From Myroides sp. WP-1 (lineage in GTDB: Bacteria > Bacteroidota > Bacteroidia > Flavobacteriales > Flavobacteriaceae): a stretch of DNA of 64,000 nt. The notes beneath the pieces were generated by a model that worked only from the letters and a program-made list of their open reading frames with translations, did not search any database and was not told the DNA's origin. Below, one piece after another: positions 16,879 to 25,948 of the stretch. The first letter of the stretch is position 1, and each line of letters begins with the position of its first letter. The stretch covers positions 94,008 through 158,007 of the forward strand of contig NZ_JACHTC010000006.1 of assembly GCF_014145635.1 (NCBI RefSeq), in the 5' to 3' direction. The position numbers and the translations under genes were made by a program.

Positions 16879-18210
16879 ATGAAACTATGGCAAAAAAATA
16901 CGACAGTTGATCAAGCCGTTGATGCTTTCACTGTCGGTCAAGATAGAGCAATGGATATGAACTTAGCCCCTTTTGATGTGCTAGGCTCTTTAGCTCACAC
17001 CCAAATGTTACAGCAGATTGGCCTGTTGACAACGGATGAATTAGCGGTAATTCAAAAAGAATTAAAGACAATCTACGGCGAAATTATCAACGGACAATTT
17101 CAAATCGAAGAAGAAGTAGAAGATATTCACTCGCAAATAGAGCTGTTATTAACGAGAAGAATTGGAGAAGCAGGAAAAAAAATTCACGCTGGACGTTCGA
17201 GAAATGATCAGGTTTTAGTTGATTTAAAACTGTATTTTAGACATGAAATAGAAGAAGTTGTTCAACAAGTACAAGCCGTTTTTGAAACATTTCAGCAGTT
17301 GAGTAATCAACATAAAACTATTTTAATGCCTGGATATACGCATTTGCAAGTGGCCATGCCCTCGTCATTTGGGCTTTGGTTTGGTGCTTATGCGGAGAGC
17401 TTGGTTGATGATTTAGAAATGATGCTAGCTGCTTGGAAAGTGGTGAACAAAAATCCCCTAGGTTCGGCAGCGGGATATGGTTCTTCCTTTCCTTTAGATC
17501 GTCAACTTACAACCGATCTTCTTGGGTTTCAATGCATGAACTACAACGTGGTTTATGCACAAATGGGAAGAGGAAAGAGCGAGCGTTTATTAGCTCAAGG
17601 AATTAGTTCGATTGCCGCTACTTTAGGAAAATGGGCGATGGATTGTTGCTTGTACATGAGTCAGAATTACAACTTTATTCACTTTCCCGACCATTTAACT
17701 ACTGGATCGAGTATCATGCCACACAAAAAAAATCCGGATGTATTAGAGCTTATTCGTTCGCGTTGCAATAAAATACAAGCACTACCCAATGAAATTGCCC
17801 TAATGACTACCAATCTACCTGCCGGTTATCACAGAGATTTGCAATTGCTTAAAGAAAATTTATTTCCTGCTTTTACATCGTTAAAGGAGTGTTTAGTAAT
17901 GACGCAATTGATGTTGAACAACATTGAGGTCAATACAGCTATTTTAAACGATCCTAAATACGATTATTTGTTTAGTGTTGAGGTCGTGAATGCCTTAGTT
18001 TTAGAAGGAATACCCTTTAGGGAGGCTTATAAACAAATCGGTTTAGCTATTGAAGGAGGTACCTATCAACCAGATAAAAATGTACATCACACCCATCAAG
18101 GAAGTATTGGGAATTTGATGAATGAAGAAATAAAAAAAGAATTTAATACTGTATATCAATCCTTTGGATTTGAGCAGATCAAAGATAAACTAGTACGTTT
18201 AGTGTTGTGA
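16879..18210 (+). CDS. argH: Argininosuccinate lyase
   Basis: Splits argininosuccinate into arginine and fumarate, the last step. The superfamily signature GSSIMPHKKNPD lies near residues 277-288; HAGRSRNDQV and PGYTHLQ mark the other active-site regions. Length (443) is normal. It begins one base after argE and closes the operon; a strong terminator follows. Confidence 0.96.
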   Translation: MKLWQKNTTVDQAVDAFTVGQDRAMDMNLAPFDVLGSLAHTQMLQQIGLLTTDELAVIQKELKTIYGEIINGQFQIEEEVEDIHSQIELLLTRRIGEAGKKIHAGRSRNDQVLVDLKLYFRHEIEEVVQQVQAVFETFQQLSNQHKTILMPGYTHLQVAMPSSFGLWFGAYAESLVDDLEMMLAAWKVVNKNPLGSAAGYGSSFPLDRQLTTDLLGFQCMNYNVVYAQMGRGKSERLLAQGISSIAATLGKWAMDCCLYMSQNYNFIHFPDHLTTGSSIMPHKKNPDVLELIRSRCNKIQALPNEIALMTTNLPAGYHRDLQLLKENLFPAFTSLKECLVMTQLMLNNIEVNTAILNDPKYDYLFSVEVVNALVLEGIPFREAYKQIGLAIEGGTYQPDKNVHHTHQGSIGNLMNEEIKKEFNTVYQSFGFEQIKDKLVRLVL

Positions 18211-18220
18211 TTAATTGTAA

Positions 18221-18255
18221 AAAAAAAGCATAGAATTTTTTTCTATGCTTTTTTT
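18221..18255 (+). terminator. Terminator of the arginine operon
   Basis: AAAAAAAGCATAGAA (18221-18235) pairs with TTCTATGCTTTTTT (18241-18254), with a T-run. Confidence 0.9.
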
Positions 18256-18289
18256 GTTTAAATTTATGTTAAATATAAAAGATGTTATT

Positions 18290-18859
18290 ATGAATATAAT
18301 TAATAAATTCTGGGCATGTATCTTGGTGAGTGTGATTTTCTTATCCTCGTGTTCTTCAGATGATGAGAGTTCCTATGATCCTATTTTCTCTGCTAAATAT
18401 ATACCACTAACTGATTTAACTCAATTAGAAAAATCAACTTATTTTTATGCTGGTATTAAAATTGAAGGATATAAAACAAGCTTACTTCCTCCTGATGGTA
18501 CTTCTTGTGTTAAAGACGATATTTTAGTGCCTACATTTGATAATGAAAACAATTTTGAGCGCCTAGAATATATTAGAACAAATAAACGTTGTTCGGAAGG
18601 ATTTGGGAGTATTATCTTAGTGAAAAATAAGTTGATTGAAAACGGAATATTGAGAACAAATATGTACTTCAATGGAAATTTTTATTATGATAAAAATGGA
18701 GTACGTCAGTATTATGATAGCGATGAAAATTGGGAGTTTAGAGGTAATTTAGAAATTGGTTTTCAAGGTGATTACTTGCGTATTGAAGATCGAATGTCAC
18801 ATTATTCACGTCCAGGTTCTATTGAGAAAGTATATTTATATTTTAAAGCAAAAAGATAA
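18290..18859 (+). CDS. Small lipoprotein, unknown function
   Basis: A 189-residue secreted lipoprotein that I do not recognise. The start at ATG 18290 gives a normal signal peptide MNIINKFWACILVSVIFLSSC; starts further upstream would fall inside the arg terminator. The lipobox LSSC is followed by SSDDES, an acidic stretch like the flavobacterial surface-export signal. The mature part has three Cys (two near TSCVKDD and NKRCSEG) that could form a disulfide. It stands alone between two terminators. Confidence 0.65.
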   Translation: MNIINKFWACILVSVIFLSSCSSDDESSYDPIFSAKYIPLTDLTQLEKSTYFYAGIKIEGYKTSLLPPDGTSCVKDDILVPTFDNENNFERLEYIRTNKRCSEGFGSIILVKNKLIENGILRTNMYFNGNFYYDKNGVRQYYDSDENWEFRGNLEIGFQGDYLRIEDRMSHYSRPGSIEKVYLYFKAKR

Positions 18860-18928
18860 TTTTGTAAAAAACTTTGAGATGTAAAAATGAAAAAGTGTAT
18901 CCTTATTTTAAGGAAAAATAATAATAAA

Positions 18929-18953
18929 ATAGGCTACCCTAAGGTAGCCTATT
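18929..18953. terminator. Bidirectional terminator
   Basis: AATAGGCTACC (18929-18939) pairs with GGTAGCCTATT (18943-18953). T-rich tracts follow on both strands, so it can serve the convergent genes on either side. Confidence 0.85.
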
Positions 18954-18958
18954 CTGTT

Positions 18959-20011
18959 TTATATATCATCGTAATTGATGTGAATCTCATCTGAAGTAAC
19001 AATCGCTTGACACGATAAAATCAATCCTTCAGCAACTTCGTCATCGGTCAGAATACTATTGCGTTTCATCGTTGCAGAACCTTTGGTAATTCTACACATA
19101 CAAGAACTACAAATACCCCCTTGACAAGAATATGGAGCATCTATGCCTGCTTCTAAAACACCCGTTAACAGCGCTTGGCTCTTAGGCATTTCAAAAGTAG
19201 ATTCTTCATCATCAACAATCACCGTTACTTTTGTGCTACCTCCTTGTGCTTCTACAGGGTTATTTCCATCAGTATTGGGTGTAAAGATTTCGAAAAGAAT
19301 ATTGTCTTTTTCTATGCCTTTGCTTTGAAGTGTTTCGCTTACTACATCAATCATGGCTTCAGGCCCACACAAAAAGTAGGTAGAGAAACTTTTATCTTGG
19401 TGCTTGTTGTTCACCACAAAGTTGATCGCCGCTTTGTCAATACGTCCAAAAAGAGAATCGCTTTCTCGCATTTGAGAATACACGAAATGCACGTATAAAC
19501 GCGTAGGATATTGCTCTTGTAATTGGTGTAATTGCGTGTGAAAGATGGTCTCCTCTGCGGTTTTATTTCCATAAACAAGAACAAATGTACTGTTGGGTTC
19601 TTCGGTCAACACACTTTGTAAGATCGACATCACAGGTGTAATACCACTACCTGCAGCAAAGGCTGCATAGTTATTGGCCGCTTCTGCATCTGGTGTAAAA
19701 GTAAAACGCCCTTCAGGTGCTTCTACTGCTAATTGATCTCCAACCTTCAACTCTTCATTGGCATATGTCGAAAATACACCCTGTTCTACTTTCTTAACAA
19801 CAATGCGAATTTCTCCACTTTGTGGCGTAGAACAGATCGAATACGCTCGTCTAATCTCTTTGTCGTTGTGCGTGTAGCTAATATTGAGATACTGACCAGC
19901 AACAAAGGTATACTCTTGTTGTAAGGAAGCCGGAACGTCCAATACGATAGATACCGCATGTGGAGTTTCTCTTCGAATCTCTTTTACCGTTAAATTGTTG
20001 AATCTTGACAT
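18959..20011 (-). CDS. Flavin/[2Fe-2S] oxidoreductase (PaaE-like)
   Basis: A class IA-type electron-transfer reductase: FAD-binding domain (RAYS at 55-58), NAD(P) domain (GSGITP, 121-126), then a C-terminal plant-type [2Fe-2S] ferredoxin domain with Cys296, Cys301, Cys304 and Cys334. This order is that of phenylacetyl-CoA epoxidase reductase PaaE and related reductases. No paaABCD genes are present here, so the partner is unknown and I give no gene symbol. It is divergent from padR and has a minus-strand TATTTTTG box at 20034-20041. Confidence 0.88.
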   Translation of the reverse strand: MSRFNNLTVKEIRRETPHAVSIVLDVPASLQQEYTFVAGQYLNISYTHNDKEIRRAYSICSTPQSGEIRIVVKKVEQGVFSTYANEELKVGDQLAVEAPEGRFTFTPDAEAANNYAAFAAGSGITPVMSILQSVLTEEPNSTFVLVYGNKTAEETIFHTQLHQLQEQYPTRLYVHFVYSQMRESDSLFGRIDKAAINFVVNNKHQDKSFSTYFLCGPEAMIDVVSETLQSKGIEKDNILFEIFTPNTDGNNPVEAQGGSTKVTVIVDDEESTFEMPKSQALLTGVLEAGIDAPYSCQGGICSSCMCRITKGSATMKRNSILTDDEVAEGLILSCQAIVTSDEIHINYDDI

Positions 20012-20033
20012 CGTTTAGTTCTGTTTAAGGCAG

Positions 20034-20041
20034 CAAAAATA
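20034..20041 (-). promoter_or_regulatory. -7 box (TATTTTTG) for the reductase
   Basis: A minus-strand TAnnTTTG match 22 bases before the ATG at 20011. Confidence 0.4.
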
Positions 20042-20092
20042 CAAAACCCATTGAGTAAAAGGAAGTTTTAGAACTCAGATTAACTAAAAAAA

Positions 20093-20137
20093 TAATACCT
20101 AATATTCCTATGTATTAAAAAAATACTATATTTGTAT
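20093..20137 (+). promoter_or_regulatory. padR promoter with overlapping inverted repeats
   Basis: The -7 box TATATTTG (20127-20134) is enclosed by ATAC (20123-20126) and GTAT (20134-20137). Upstream, TAATAC (20093-20098) and GTATTA (20112-20117) form a second inverted repeat of related sequence. PadR proteins often repress their own promoters by binding such dyads; this is inferred. Confidence 0.45.
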
Positions 20138-20154
20138 ACCTAAGAATCTTATAT

Positions 20155-20490
20155 ATGGCAAAGCAACAACAGTTATACAAAGGAAGTTTGAACACGATTA
20201 TTATGAAGCTATTGGCCGAAAATGGTCGTATGTATGGGTATGAAATTACTCAAAAGGTAAAAGAAATTACCACAGGAGAGATGAGTTTAACCGAGGGAGC
20301 ACTCTATCCTGCCTTGCATAAATTGGAAGCAGAAGGTTTTTTAGATGTGGATATGGAACGCGTAGATGGAAGAGTGAGAAAATATTACAAACTGACAGAA
20401 CGCGGTGTGGAAGAAACCACAAATAAGATGGAAGAACTCGAAAATTTCATTCGAAATATGCAAAATATCGTCAATTTAAAATTGACGTAA
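20155..20490 (+). CDS. PadR family transcriptional regulator
   Basis: A 111-residue winged-helix regulator. The sequence YKGSLNTIIMKLLAENGRMYGYEITQ, followed by LTEGALYPALHKLEAEGFL and GRVRKYYKLTERG, is the PadR core nearly complete, with a short C-terminal helix for dimer formation (PadR-s2 size). It is followed after 38 bases by four membrane paralogs in the same direction, which are its likely targets. The inducer is unknown. Confidence 0.92.
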   Translation: MAKQQQLYKGSLNTIIMKLLAENGRMYGYEITQKVKEITTGEMSLTEGALYPALHKLEAEGFLDVDMERVDGRVRKYYKLTERGVEETTNKMEELENFIRNMQNIVNLKLT

Positions 20491-20528
20491 GGTCGTTTTC
20501 TAACCTAAAGTAAGAATAAAAAACGGAT

Positions 20529-21173
20529 ATGATAACATTGACCCAAGAACAATTGCAGCCTATTCAAGAGCGACTATTGAACAAGTACGATTTAAAATAC
20601 GATGAGATCCGCGAGGAGCTTTTGGATCATATTGCTTGTGAAATAGAAGACCTGATGAATCAAGGCGAAAGCTATGAAGAAGCAACCATCTTAGTTTTTA
20701 GAAAGTGGAATGTACGACTGATCTCCAATGAGAAAGGATGGTATAAAGGGATTCCTCATTTTGTTTTAAATCAAATAGGAACAGAGTATAAAAAGGTGGA
20801 AATAATTTCAATCTTCGTCGCTATGCTCCTTGCTGTACCTCTGTTTTTTGCCATTTTGTATTGGGAGTTGAATAGCTTACTACTCATGATTTCTTTGTTT
20901 GTACTACAAGCGATTGGTGTTGGCATCATCTACAAAGAGTCTAAAGGACTTCAAGAGTATCGCTTTGATTTTTTGAGAAAAAAAGCTGGAATTAGCTTAC
21001 TTAATGCAGGAATAGCTTTAGCATTCTCCCCTCTTTTGGCCGTACTATGCAACATAGAAGTTCGTACTTCGGAAATTAATTTATTAGTGATGTATTACTT
21101 TATATTCAGTTCTATTCTCTTATTTAGGTTTTGGAAATATTGTAAACATCAACAATTTAAAATTGCAAAATAA
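20529..21173 (+). CDS. PadR-linked membrane protein, paralog 1
   Basis: 214 residues: a soluble N-terminal helical domain (1-75) with the motif EELLDHIACEIED (about 30-42), then about five membrane segments. The N-terminal part resembles HAAS-type domains, which in other bacteria accompany PadR regulators and modulate membrane complexes; that match is by pattern only. The next three genes share the DHIA motif and the layout. No catalytic motif is seen. Spacing to the next gene is 9 bases. Confidence 0.7.
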   Translation: MITLTQEQLQPIQERLLNKYDLKYDEIREELLDHIACEIEDLMNQGESYEEATILVFRKWNVRLISNEKGWYKGIPHFVLNQIGTEYKKVEIISIFVAMLLAVPLFFAILYWELNSLLLMISLFVLQAIGVGIIYKESKGLQEYRFDFLRKKAGISLLNAGIALAFSPLLAVLCNIEVRTSEINLLVMYYFIFSSILLFRFWKYCKHQQFKIAK

Positions 21174-21182
21174 AACCAAGAA

Positions 21183-21824
21183 ATGAAGCATTTAACAACA
21201 CAACAGCTGCAAACAATAGAGCGTTTTTTGATGGAACACTATAATTTACACCACGAAGATTTTCGAATGGAAATACTAGATCACATCGCCTGCGAAATAG
21301 AGGTGTGTATACAGGAAGGAGTGTCGTATCAGGAAGCGAGTAAATTTGTGTTAGGCAAATGGCATTTTGAATTAAAACCGGTTTTAGGAAAAACGGGAGT
21401 TCCAACTTGTGTTGTTAAGCAAATGTATGCGAAAGATTGGATGGTTTATCTCGGGTTTGTCCTACTTTTCTTGATTAGTTGGTCTCTTGGAAATTTTGGA
21501 ATTGTAACTATAGAACCTAATCCATGGTTGAGTTTGGGTTGTGTGCTGTTGGGTTTTGTTTTTTCAATACTTATACAAAAGCGCTTTCACAAGCAAAAAA
21601 ATTATGCGATGACTTTTTATACCAATGCCTTGGGAAATACGATGTTGCCCAATATTGTTGTATTGACTTTAGCTATGTTGTTCATCAGAAGAGATTTTGA
21701 GCAATTTTTTAGCTTGTCTTCGTATAGTTTTTTCGTTTTGGCGATACATATCTTGATTGTAAATGTATTCTTTGCTTTTAAGGTGTTATACTATAACAAA
21801 GCAAGCAAAATACAAATGATTTAA
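21183..21824 (+). CDS. PadR-linked membrane protein, paralog 2
   Basis: 213 residues with the same N-terminal domain (MEILDHIACEIEV at about 30-42, then SYQEASKFVLGKW) and four to five membrane helices. It is closest in layout to paralog 1 but the membrane part has drifted strongly. It sits 14 bases before paralog 3. Function unknown. Confidence 0.7.
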   Translation: MKHLTTQQLQTIERFLMEHYNLHHEDFRMEILDHIACEIEVCIQEGVSYQEASKFVLGKWHFELKPVLGKTGVPTCVVKQMYAKDWMVYLGFVLLFLISWSLGNFGIVTIEPNPWLSLGCVLLGFVFSILIQKRFHKQKNYAMTFYTNALGNTMLPNIVVLTLAMLFIRRDFEQFFSLSSYSFFVLAIHILIVNVFFAFKVLYYNKASKIQMI

Positions 21825-21838
21825 TTAAATAGAGTACA

Positions 21839-22510
21839 ATGCAAACATTAACATCCCATCAACTTCAGCATATTAACCAATTTTTAATTGAACAGTACCG
21901 CTTGTATTATATCGATCTTCAGGCAGAAGTCATGGATCATATCGCTACGGATATTGAAGTAGAATTGCAGCAGGGAAAAAGTTATGAGGAAGCCTTTGTC
22001 CTTGTTTTTGCAAAATGGGATGTACTGCTGAAACCTGCAAAAGGTTTTTTTAGAGGCATTCCTCGTTTTGTTGCGAATCAATGGACTAAAGAACGCTTGA
22101 AACGCGGAGCCAAAGCCTGTTTATTTGGTGCACTAACTACATTACTCGTTGGGAGTTTGTTTTATCGATGGATCAATAGGGAGGAAGATATAGTTTGTGG
22201 ATTGGGAACTCTACTTGCTTTATATGTAGGGATGGGAATTTTGTATGTCAACAATCGCAGCTTAGTTAAAGAAGTGCCTTTGCACACGGCAACGGGTACT
22301 TTTTTGAGGGTGGAGTTTAAGCGATTAGGATGGGTACAAAGTATATTTGTTATAATGCCGTTGTTGAGTCAACTGAAGTTTATATCAGGAGGAGAACTGT
22401 TTTTTTATACCTATTTATTCATCGGATTGGTAATGTTATTCTACATGATCCAATGGCGAATAGATTACCAAAAGGAAAAAGTATATCAAATCAAATGGAA
22501 AACTATTTAA
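21839..22510 (+). CDS. PadR-linked membrane protein, paralog 3
   Basis: 223 residues with AEVMDHIATDIEV (about 30-42), KSYEEAFVLVFAKW and RGIPRFVANQW, the last also found in paralog 1 as KGIPHFVLNQI. About five membrane segments follow. Part of the four-gene run, 10 bases before paralog 4. Function unknown. Confidence 0.7.
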   Translation: MQTLTSHQLQHINQFLIEQYRLYYIDLQAEVMDHIATDIEVELQQGKSYEEAFVLVFAKWDVLLKPAKGFFRGIPRFVANQWTKERLKRGAKACLFGALTTLLVGSLFYRWINREEDIVCGLGTLLALYVGMGILYVNNRSLVKEVPLHTATGTFLRVEFKRLGWVQSIFVIMPLLSQLKFISGGELFFYTYLFIGLVMLFYMIQWRIDYQKEKVYQIKWKTI

Positions 22511-22520
22511 TACGCAATCA

Positions 22521-23222
22521 ATGGAAAGAAAGATCATACAATCAGAAATAGAACAGTTGCATCGCTTTGTTTGTAAACACTATGTTGAATTTTACGACGT
22601 ACAACTCGAACTAGTGGATCACTTAGCTAATGATATTGAAGCACAATGGAAAGAAGCTCCTGCTTTGTCTTTTGAAGTAGCCTTAGATTGCGCTTTTAAA
22701 AAATTTGGAATATTCGGTTTTAGCGATGTCGTAGAGCAAAAAGTAAATAAATTGAGTAGTGCCTACTATAAAAAAAGCTTTCACTTGTTGCTTGACTTTT
22801 TTACTATTCCCAAGATTTTAATCTCAACTGCTTTATTTTTAGTGATTTACATCCTTTTTCAATACCTAAGTGATACCTATGCTCTTTATGCTAATGAGAT
22901 AATTAAAGGTGTATTTATGGGATTATTGGTTGTTCAATTTATTCAATTGATACGAAAAAAAATCAAGCGAAAAAAAGAGAGTCAGACACAATGGCTACTT
23001 GATTCTGTCTTGTATAGTCTGGAAATTTGGCCATACTATTTGATGTTTACTCTTGTGTTTCACAGTTTTTTACTTGCTAGAACGAGTACTATTTTGCTGG
23101 TGCTGCAAGCCTTTTTTGTCACAGCAATTATTTTGTATGTGTATGTTTTAAAAGTGATTGTTGTTCCTCTAATAGAAAAAGATTTAGAGCAACAAAAGAA
23201 ACAGCTTACTCTTATTGGATAA
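22521..23222 (+). CDS. PadR-linked membrane protein, paralog 4
   Basis: 233 residues, the most divergent of the four: LELVDHLANDIEA replaces the DHIA motif of the others, and the following region (ALSFEVALDCAFKKFG) keeps the helix pattern. It has four to five membrane segments and a Lys-rich loop (KKIKRKKES) that is probably cytoplasmic. It ends the run and is followed by a terminator. Function unknown. Confidence 0.68.
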   Translation: MERKIIQSEIEQLHRFVCKHYVEFYDVQLELVDHLANDIEAQWKEAPALSFEVALDCAFKKFGIFGFSDVVEQKVNKLSSAYYKKSFHLLLDFFTIPKILISTALFLVIYILFQYLSDTYALYANEIIKGVFMGLLVVQFIQLIRKKIKRKKESQTQWLLDSVLYSLEIWPYYLMFTLVFHSFLLARTSTILLVLQAFFVTAIILYVYVLKVIVVPLIEKDLEQQKKQLTLIG

Positions 23223-23231
23223 AAGAAAACA

Positions 23232-23258
23232 AAAGCAACCAATTCGGTTGTTTTTTTT
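23232..23258 (+). terminator. Terminator after the PadR-linked operon
   Basis: AAAAGCAACC (23232-23241) pairs with GGTTGTTTTT (23247-23256, one G-U), ending in T residues. Confidence 0.75.
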
Positions 23259-23354
23259 ATGTAGAAAGAAAAGGAATATAAATATCGCATTTTGTAAAAG
23301 TGTAACATAAAACAAAGAGCTGCGTCTTATGCTATATCAACCAAAAAATAACGT

Positions 23355-25841
23355 ATGAAACAGTTATTCACCTTATTTTCGTTTTTTTTATCCATATTCT
23401 CTTTTGCTCAAGTATCGGGTACAATCGTCGATCATGAAGGAAAACCAATTAGTTATGCTACAATCATCCTAGAACAAACTCAACAAGGTGCAATTAGCAA
23501 TGACAAAGGGTTATTCGAAATTAAACCTAAATCAGAAGGGAATTTGACTTTTGTTTTTCAATTTTTAGGCTATAAAACTGAGCGCAAAACTATTCAGTAC
23601 CTTGAAAAACCATTGAACATTGATATTGTATTACAAGAAGAAGAGTTTCAACTCGACGATATCGTGATTAAAGTAGGGAAAAACCCTGCAGATGAGATTA
23701 TTCGAAGAGCAATTGCTAATAAAGAAATTAACACCAAAGGTTTGGCCTCTTTCTCAGCAGACTTTTACTCGAAAGGAATGATCAAGAGCTTAAAGATTCC
23801 CAAATTTGCACAAGATAAAATTTCAGTAAACGACAGTAAGGTTGTGGGTATTGATTCACTTGGACAAGGAATTTTGTATTTATCAGAAACGGTATCTCAA
23901 TTAAAATACCAAAAACCCAACCAACTCAAAGAACACATTGTAGCTTCTAAGGTAAGTGGAAGTAACAACGGTTATAGTTTCAATACGGCTGATGAGTCTT
24001 TCTATGACTTTTATGAGAATCAGCTAAAAATTGCTGATTTCGACATGCAAATGGTTTCTCCCTTATCCAATCAAGCATTCGCCTTTTATAAGTATAGTCT
24101 TGAAGCAACATTTAAAGACAATGGTGTTTTGATTAACAAGATTAAAGTAACACCTAAGGTAAAGAATCAACCTGTTTTTTATGGGGATATTTACATTGTT
24201 GACCAATCTGCTGCTTTATATGGTGTTGATCTAACAGTTACAGGGGTGAGTTTACAACAGCCTTTTATTGAATCGATAACAGTTAGTCAAAATTTTTTCT
24301 ATAATGATGGAAATCGCACCTGGGTGAAGCGTTCACAAACCTTAGATATGATGATTGCCCTATTTGGCTTTAAAGGACAAGGTGTTTTCCTAAGTGTATT
24401 TAATAACTACAACTTCAATCCAAATTTTACACGGGCAGATTTTGGTAAGGAGGTTCTGTCTTTTGCCAAAGATGCTAATAAAAAAGAGGATGATTTTTGG
24501 AGTAATCATCGTTTGTATCCTCTCTCTACTGAAGAAGTAAGAGATTATCAATTTAAGGATAGTATTCGAGCACGCAAAGATTCACCAGAGTATAGAGACA
24601 GTATTCGAATGGTGTATAATCGCTTTAGAGTTTCCTCTCCTCTCTTTGGATATAATTATAGAAGCAAAAACGAGCGTTTTACTTTAAACTATGATGGACT
24701 AATAGATTTGGACAGAATAGGATTTAATACGGTTCAAGGATTTTATATGGGTACAGGTTTATCAGCTAAACTATATGCGAAAGATAAACAATCTTATACG
24801 CGTGCGGCAGTTGATTTTGATTATGGTTTTGCGTCAGAGCGCCTTAGAGCATATGGAACGATTAGTCATCAGATGAATGACGTGCATAAATCGAGAATAT
24901 ATGTAAAAGGAGGAACAAAAATTGAGCAATTTCACCAAGATAATATTAGTGAGCTACTCAACAGTGCTTTCTCCTTGCTTTTTAGAAAGAATTTTGCCAA
25001 ATACTATAACAAGGAAGAGTTCTATGCAGGATATAAAGGGAAATTTGCAGAAGAAGCGATCTCCTTGTCTACTGAAATAGGCTATGAACAGAGAAAACCG
25101 CTGTTTAACAACGCAAATGGATCTTTTTATACCGGAAGTAGAGCGTATACCTCAAATGATCCCACAGCGCCTTTAAACGATTGGAGCGCGCCTATCGAAT
25201 TACAACATTTGTACAAATTTAGAATTGGAGCAACAATCAACCTCGGAATGACCTATGCTTCTTATCCAGAAGGACGCTGGTATATTCCTAATACCAAATA
25301 TCCGAAAATTAAAGTCGACTATGAGAAAGCCTTTGCCGGAAATTTAAGTCGTTATAATTATGATTTGGTAACAGCTGGTGTTCAACAAGATATTTCCTTT
25401 CAAAATAAAGGAGAGTTTTCATACAACCTGAAAGCAGGTCACTTCTTCAATGCTGATGGTATTTCCTATGTGGATCGCAAACACTTTACAGGAAACCAAA
25501 CGCACTTGAATATAGAGAATGATCGAATGAGTTCGTTTAACCTGTTGCCGTATTACAGTTTAAGTACAAACAAATCTTTTGTAGAAACTCATTTAGAGTA
25601 TAATTTCAAAGGATTCATTATGAATCGTCTGCCTTTGTTGAAATGGACGGGATGGAATGTTGTTGCTGGTTATCACAATGCAGCAATGTCAGATACAAAA
25701 GCATACCAAGAATTTACAGTCGGATTGTCTAACATTGGTTTTGGCAGTATGAAAGGGTTTCGCTTAGACTATGTCCGTGCGTATCAGGGAAGTCAATTCT
25801 TCAAAGATGGTGTGATGATTGGATTTAAGAAAGATTTTTAA
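23355..25841 (+). CDS. DUF5686 outer-membrane protein with carboxypeptidase-like N-domain
   Basis: An 828-residue secreted protein. After a signal peptide (about 1-19, ending SFAQ) comes a carboxypeptidase-D regulatory-like domain (VSGTIVDHEGKPISYATI, about 20-105), the DUF5686 region (NPADEIIRRAI) and a long stretch of amphipathic strands ending in a terminal aromatic (KKDF), as in outer-membrane barrels. It has the N-domain of TonB-dependent receptors but no plug domain that I can see. Substrate and role are unknown. It has its own transcription unit after the PadR-linked genes. Confidence 0.82.
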   Translation: MKQLFTLFSFFLSIFSFAQVSGTIVDHEGKPISYATIILEQTQQGAISNDKGLFEIKPKSEGNLTFVFQFLGYKTERKTIQYLEKPLNIDIVLQEEEFQLDDIVIKVGKNPADEIIRRAIANKEINTKGLASFSADFYSKGMIKSLKIPKFAQDKISVNDSKVVGIDSLGQGILYLSETVSQLKYQKPNQLKEHIVASKVSGSNNGYSFNTADESFYDFYENQLKIADFDMQMVSPLSNQAFAFYKYSLEATFKDNGVLINKIKVTPKVKNQPVFYGDIYIVDQSAALYGVDLTVTGVSLQQPFIESITVSQNFFYNDGNRTWVKRSQTLDMMIALFGFKGQGVFLSVFNNYNFNPNFTRADFGKEVLSFAKDANKKEDDFWSNHRLYPLSTEEVRDYQFKDSIRARKDSPEYRDSIRMVYNRFRVSSPLFGYNYRSKNERFTLNYDGLIDLDRIGFNTVQGFYMGTGLSAKLYAKDKQSYTRAAVDFDYGFASERLRAYGTISHQMNDVHKSRIYVKGGTKIEQFHQDNISELLNSAFSLLFRKNFAKYYNKEEFYAGYKGKFAEEAISLSTEIGYEQRKPLFNNANGSFYTGSRAYTSNDPTAPLNDWSAPIELQHLYKFRIGATINLGMTYASYPEGRWYIPNTKYPKIKVDYEKAFAGNLSRYNYDLVTAGVQQDISFQNKGEFSYNLKAGHFFNADGISYVDRKHFTGNQTHLNIENDRMSSFNLLPYYSLSTNKSFVETHLEYNFKGFIMNRLPLLKWTGWNVVAGYHNAAMSDTKAYQEFTVGLSNIGFGSMKGFRLDYVRAYQGSQFFKDGVMIGFKKDF

Positions 25842-25900
25842 AGTTAGTTTAATACTTGGGTTGAATACTGAATTTAGTTTATAACCTGTTCAATCCAAAA

Positions 25901-25929
25901 AAAAGCCCGATACATTGTATCGGGCTTTT
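25901..25929. terminator. Bidirectional terminator between DUF5686 gene and pheS
   Basis: A near-perfect 14-bp dyad, AAAAGCCCGATACA (25901-25914) and TGTATCGGGCTTTT (25916-25929); the innermost pairs will open to form the loop. Confidence 0.92.
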
Positions 25930-25948
25930 GTATAATAGAAAAATGCGA

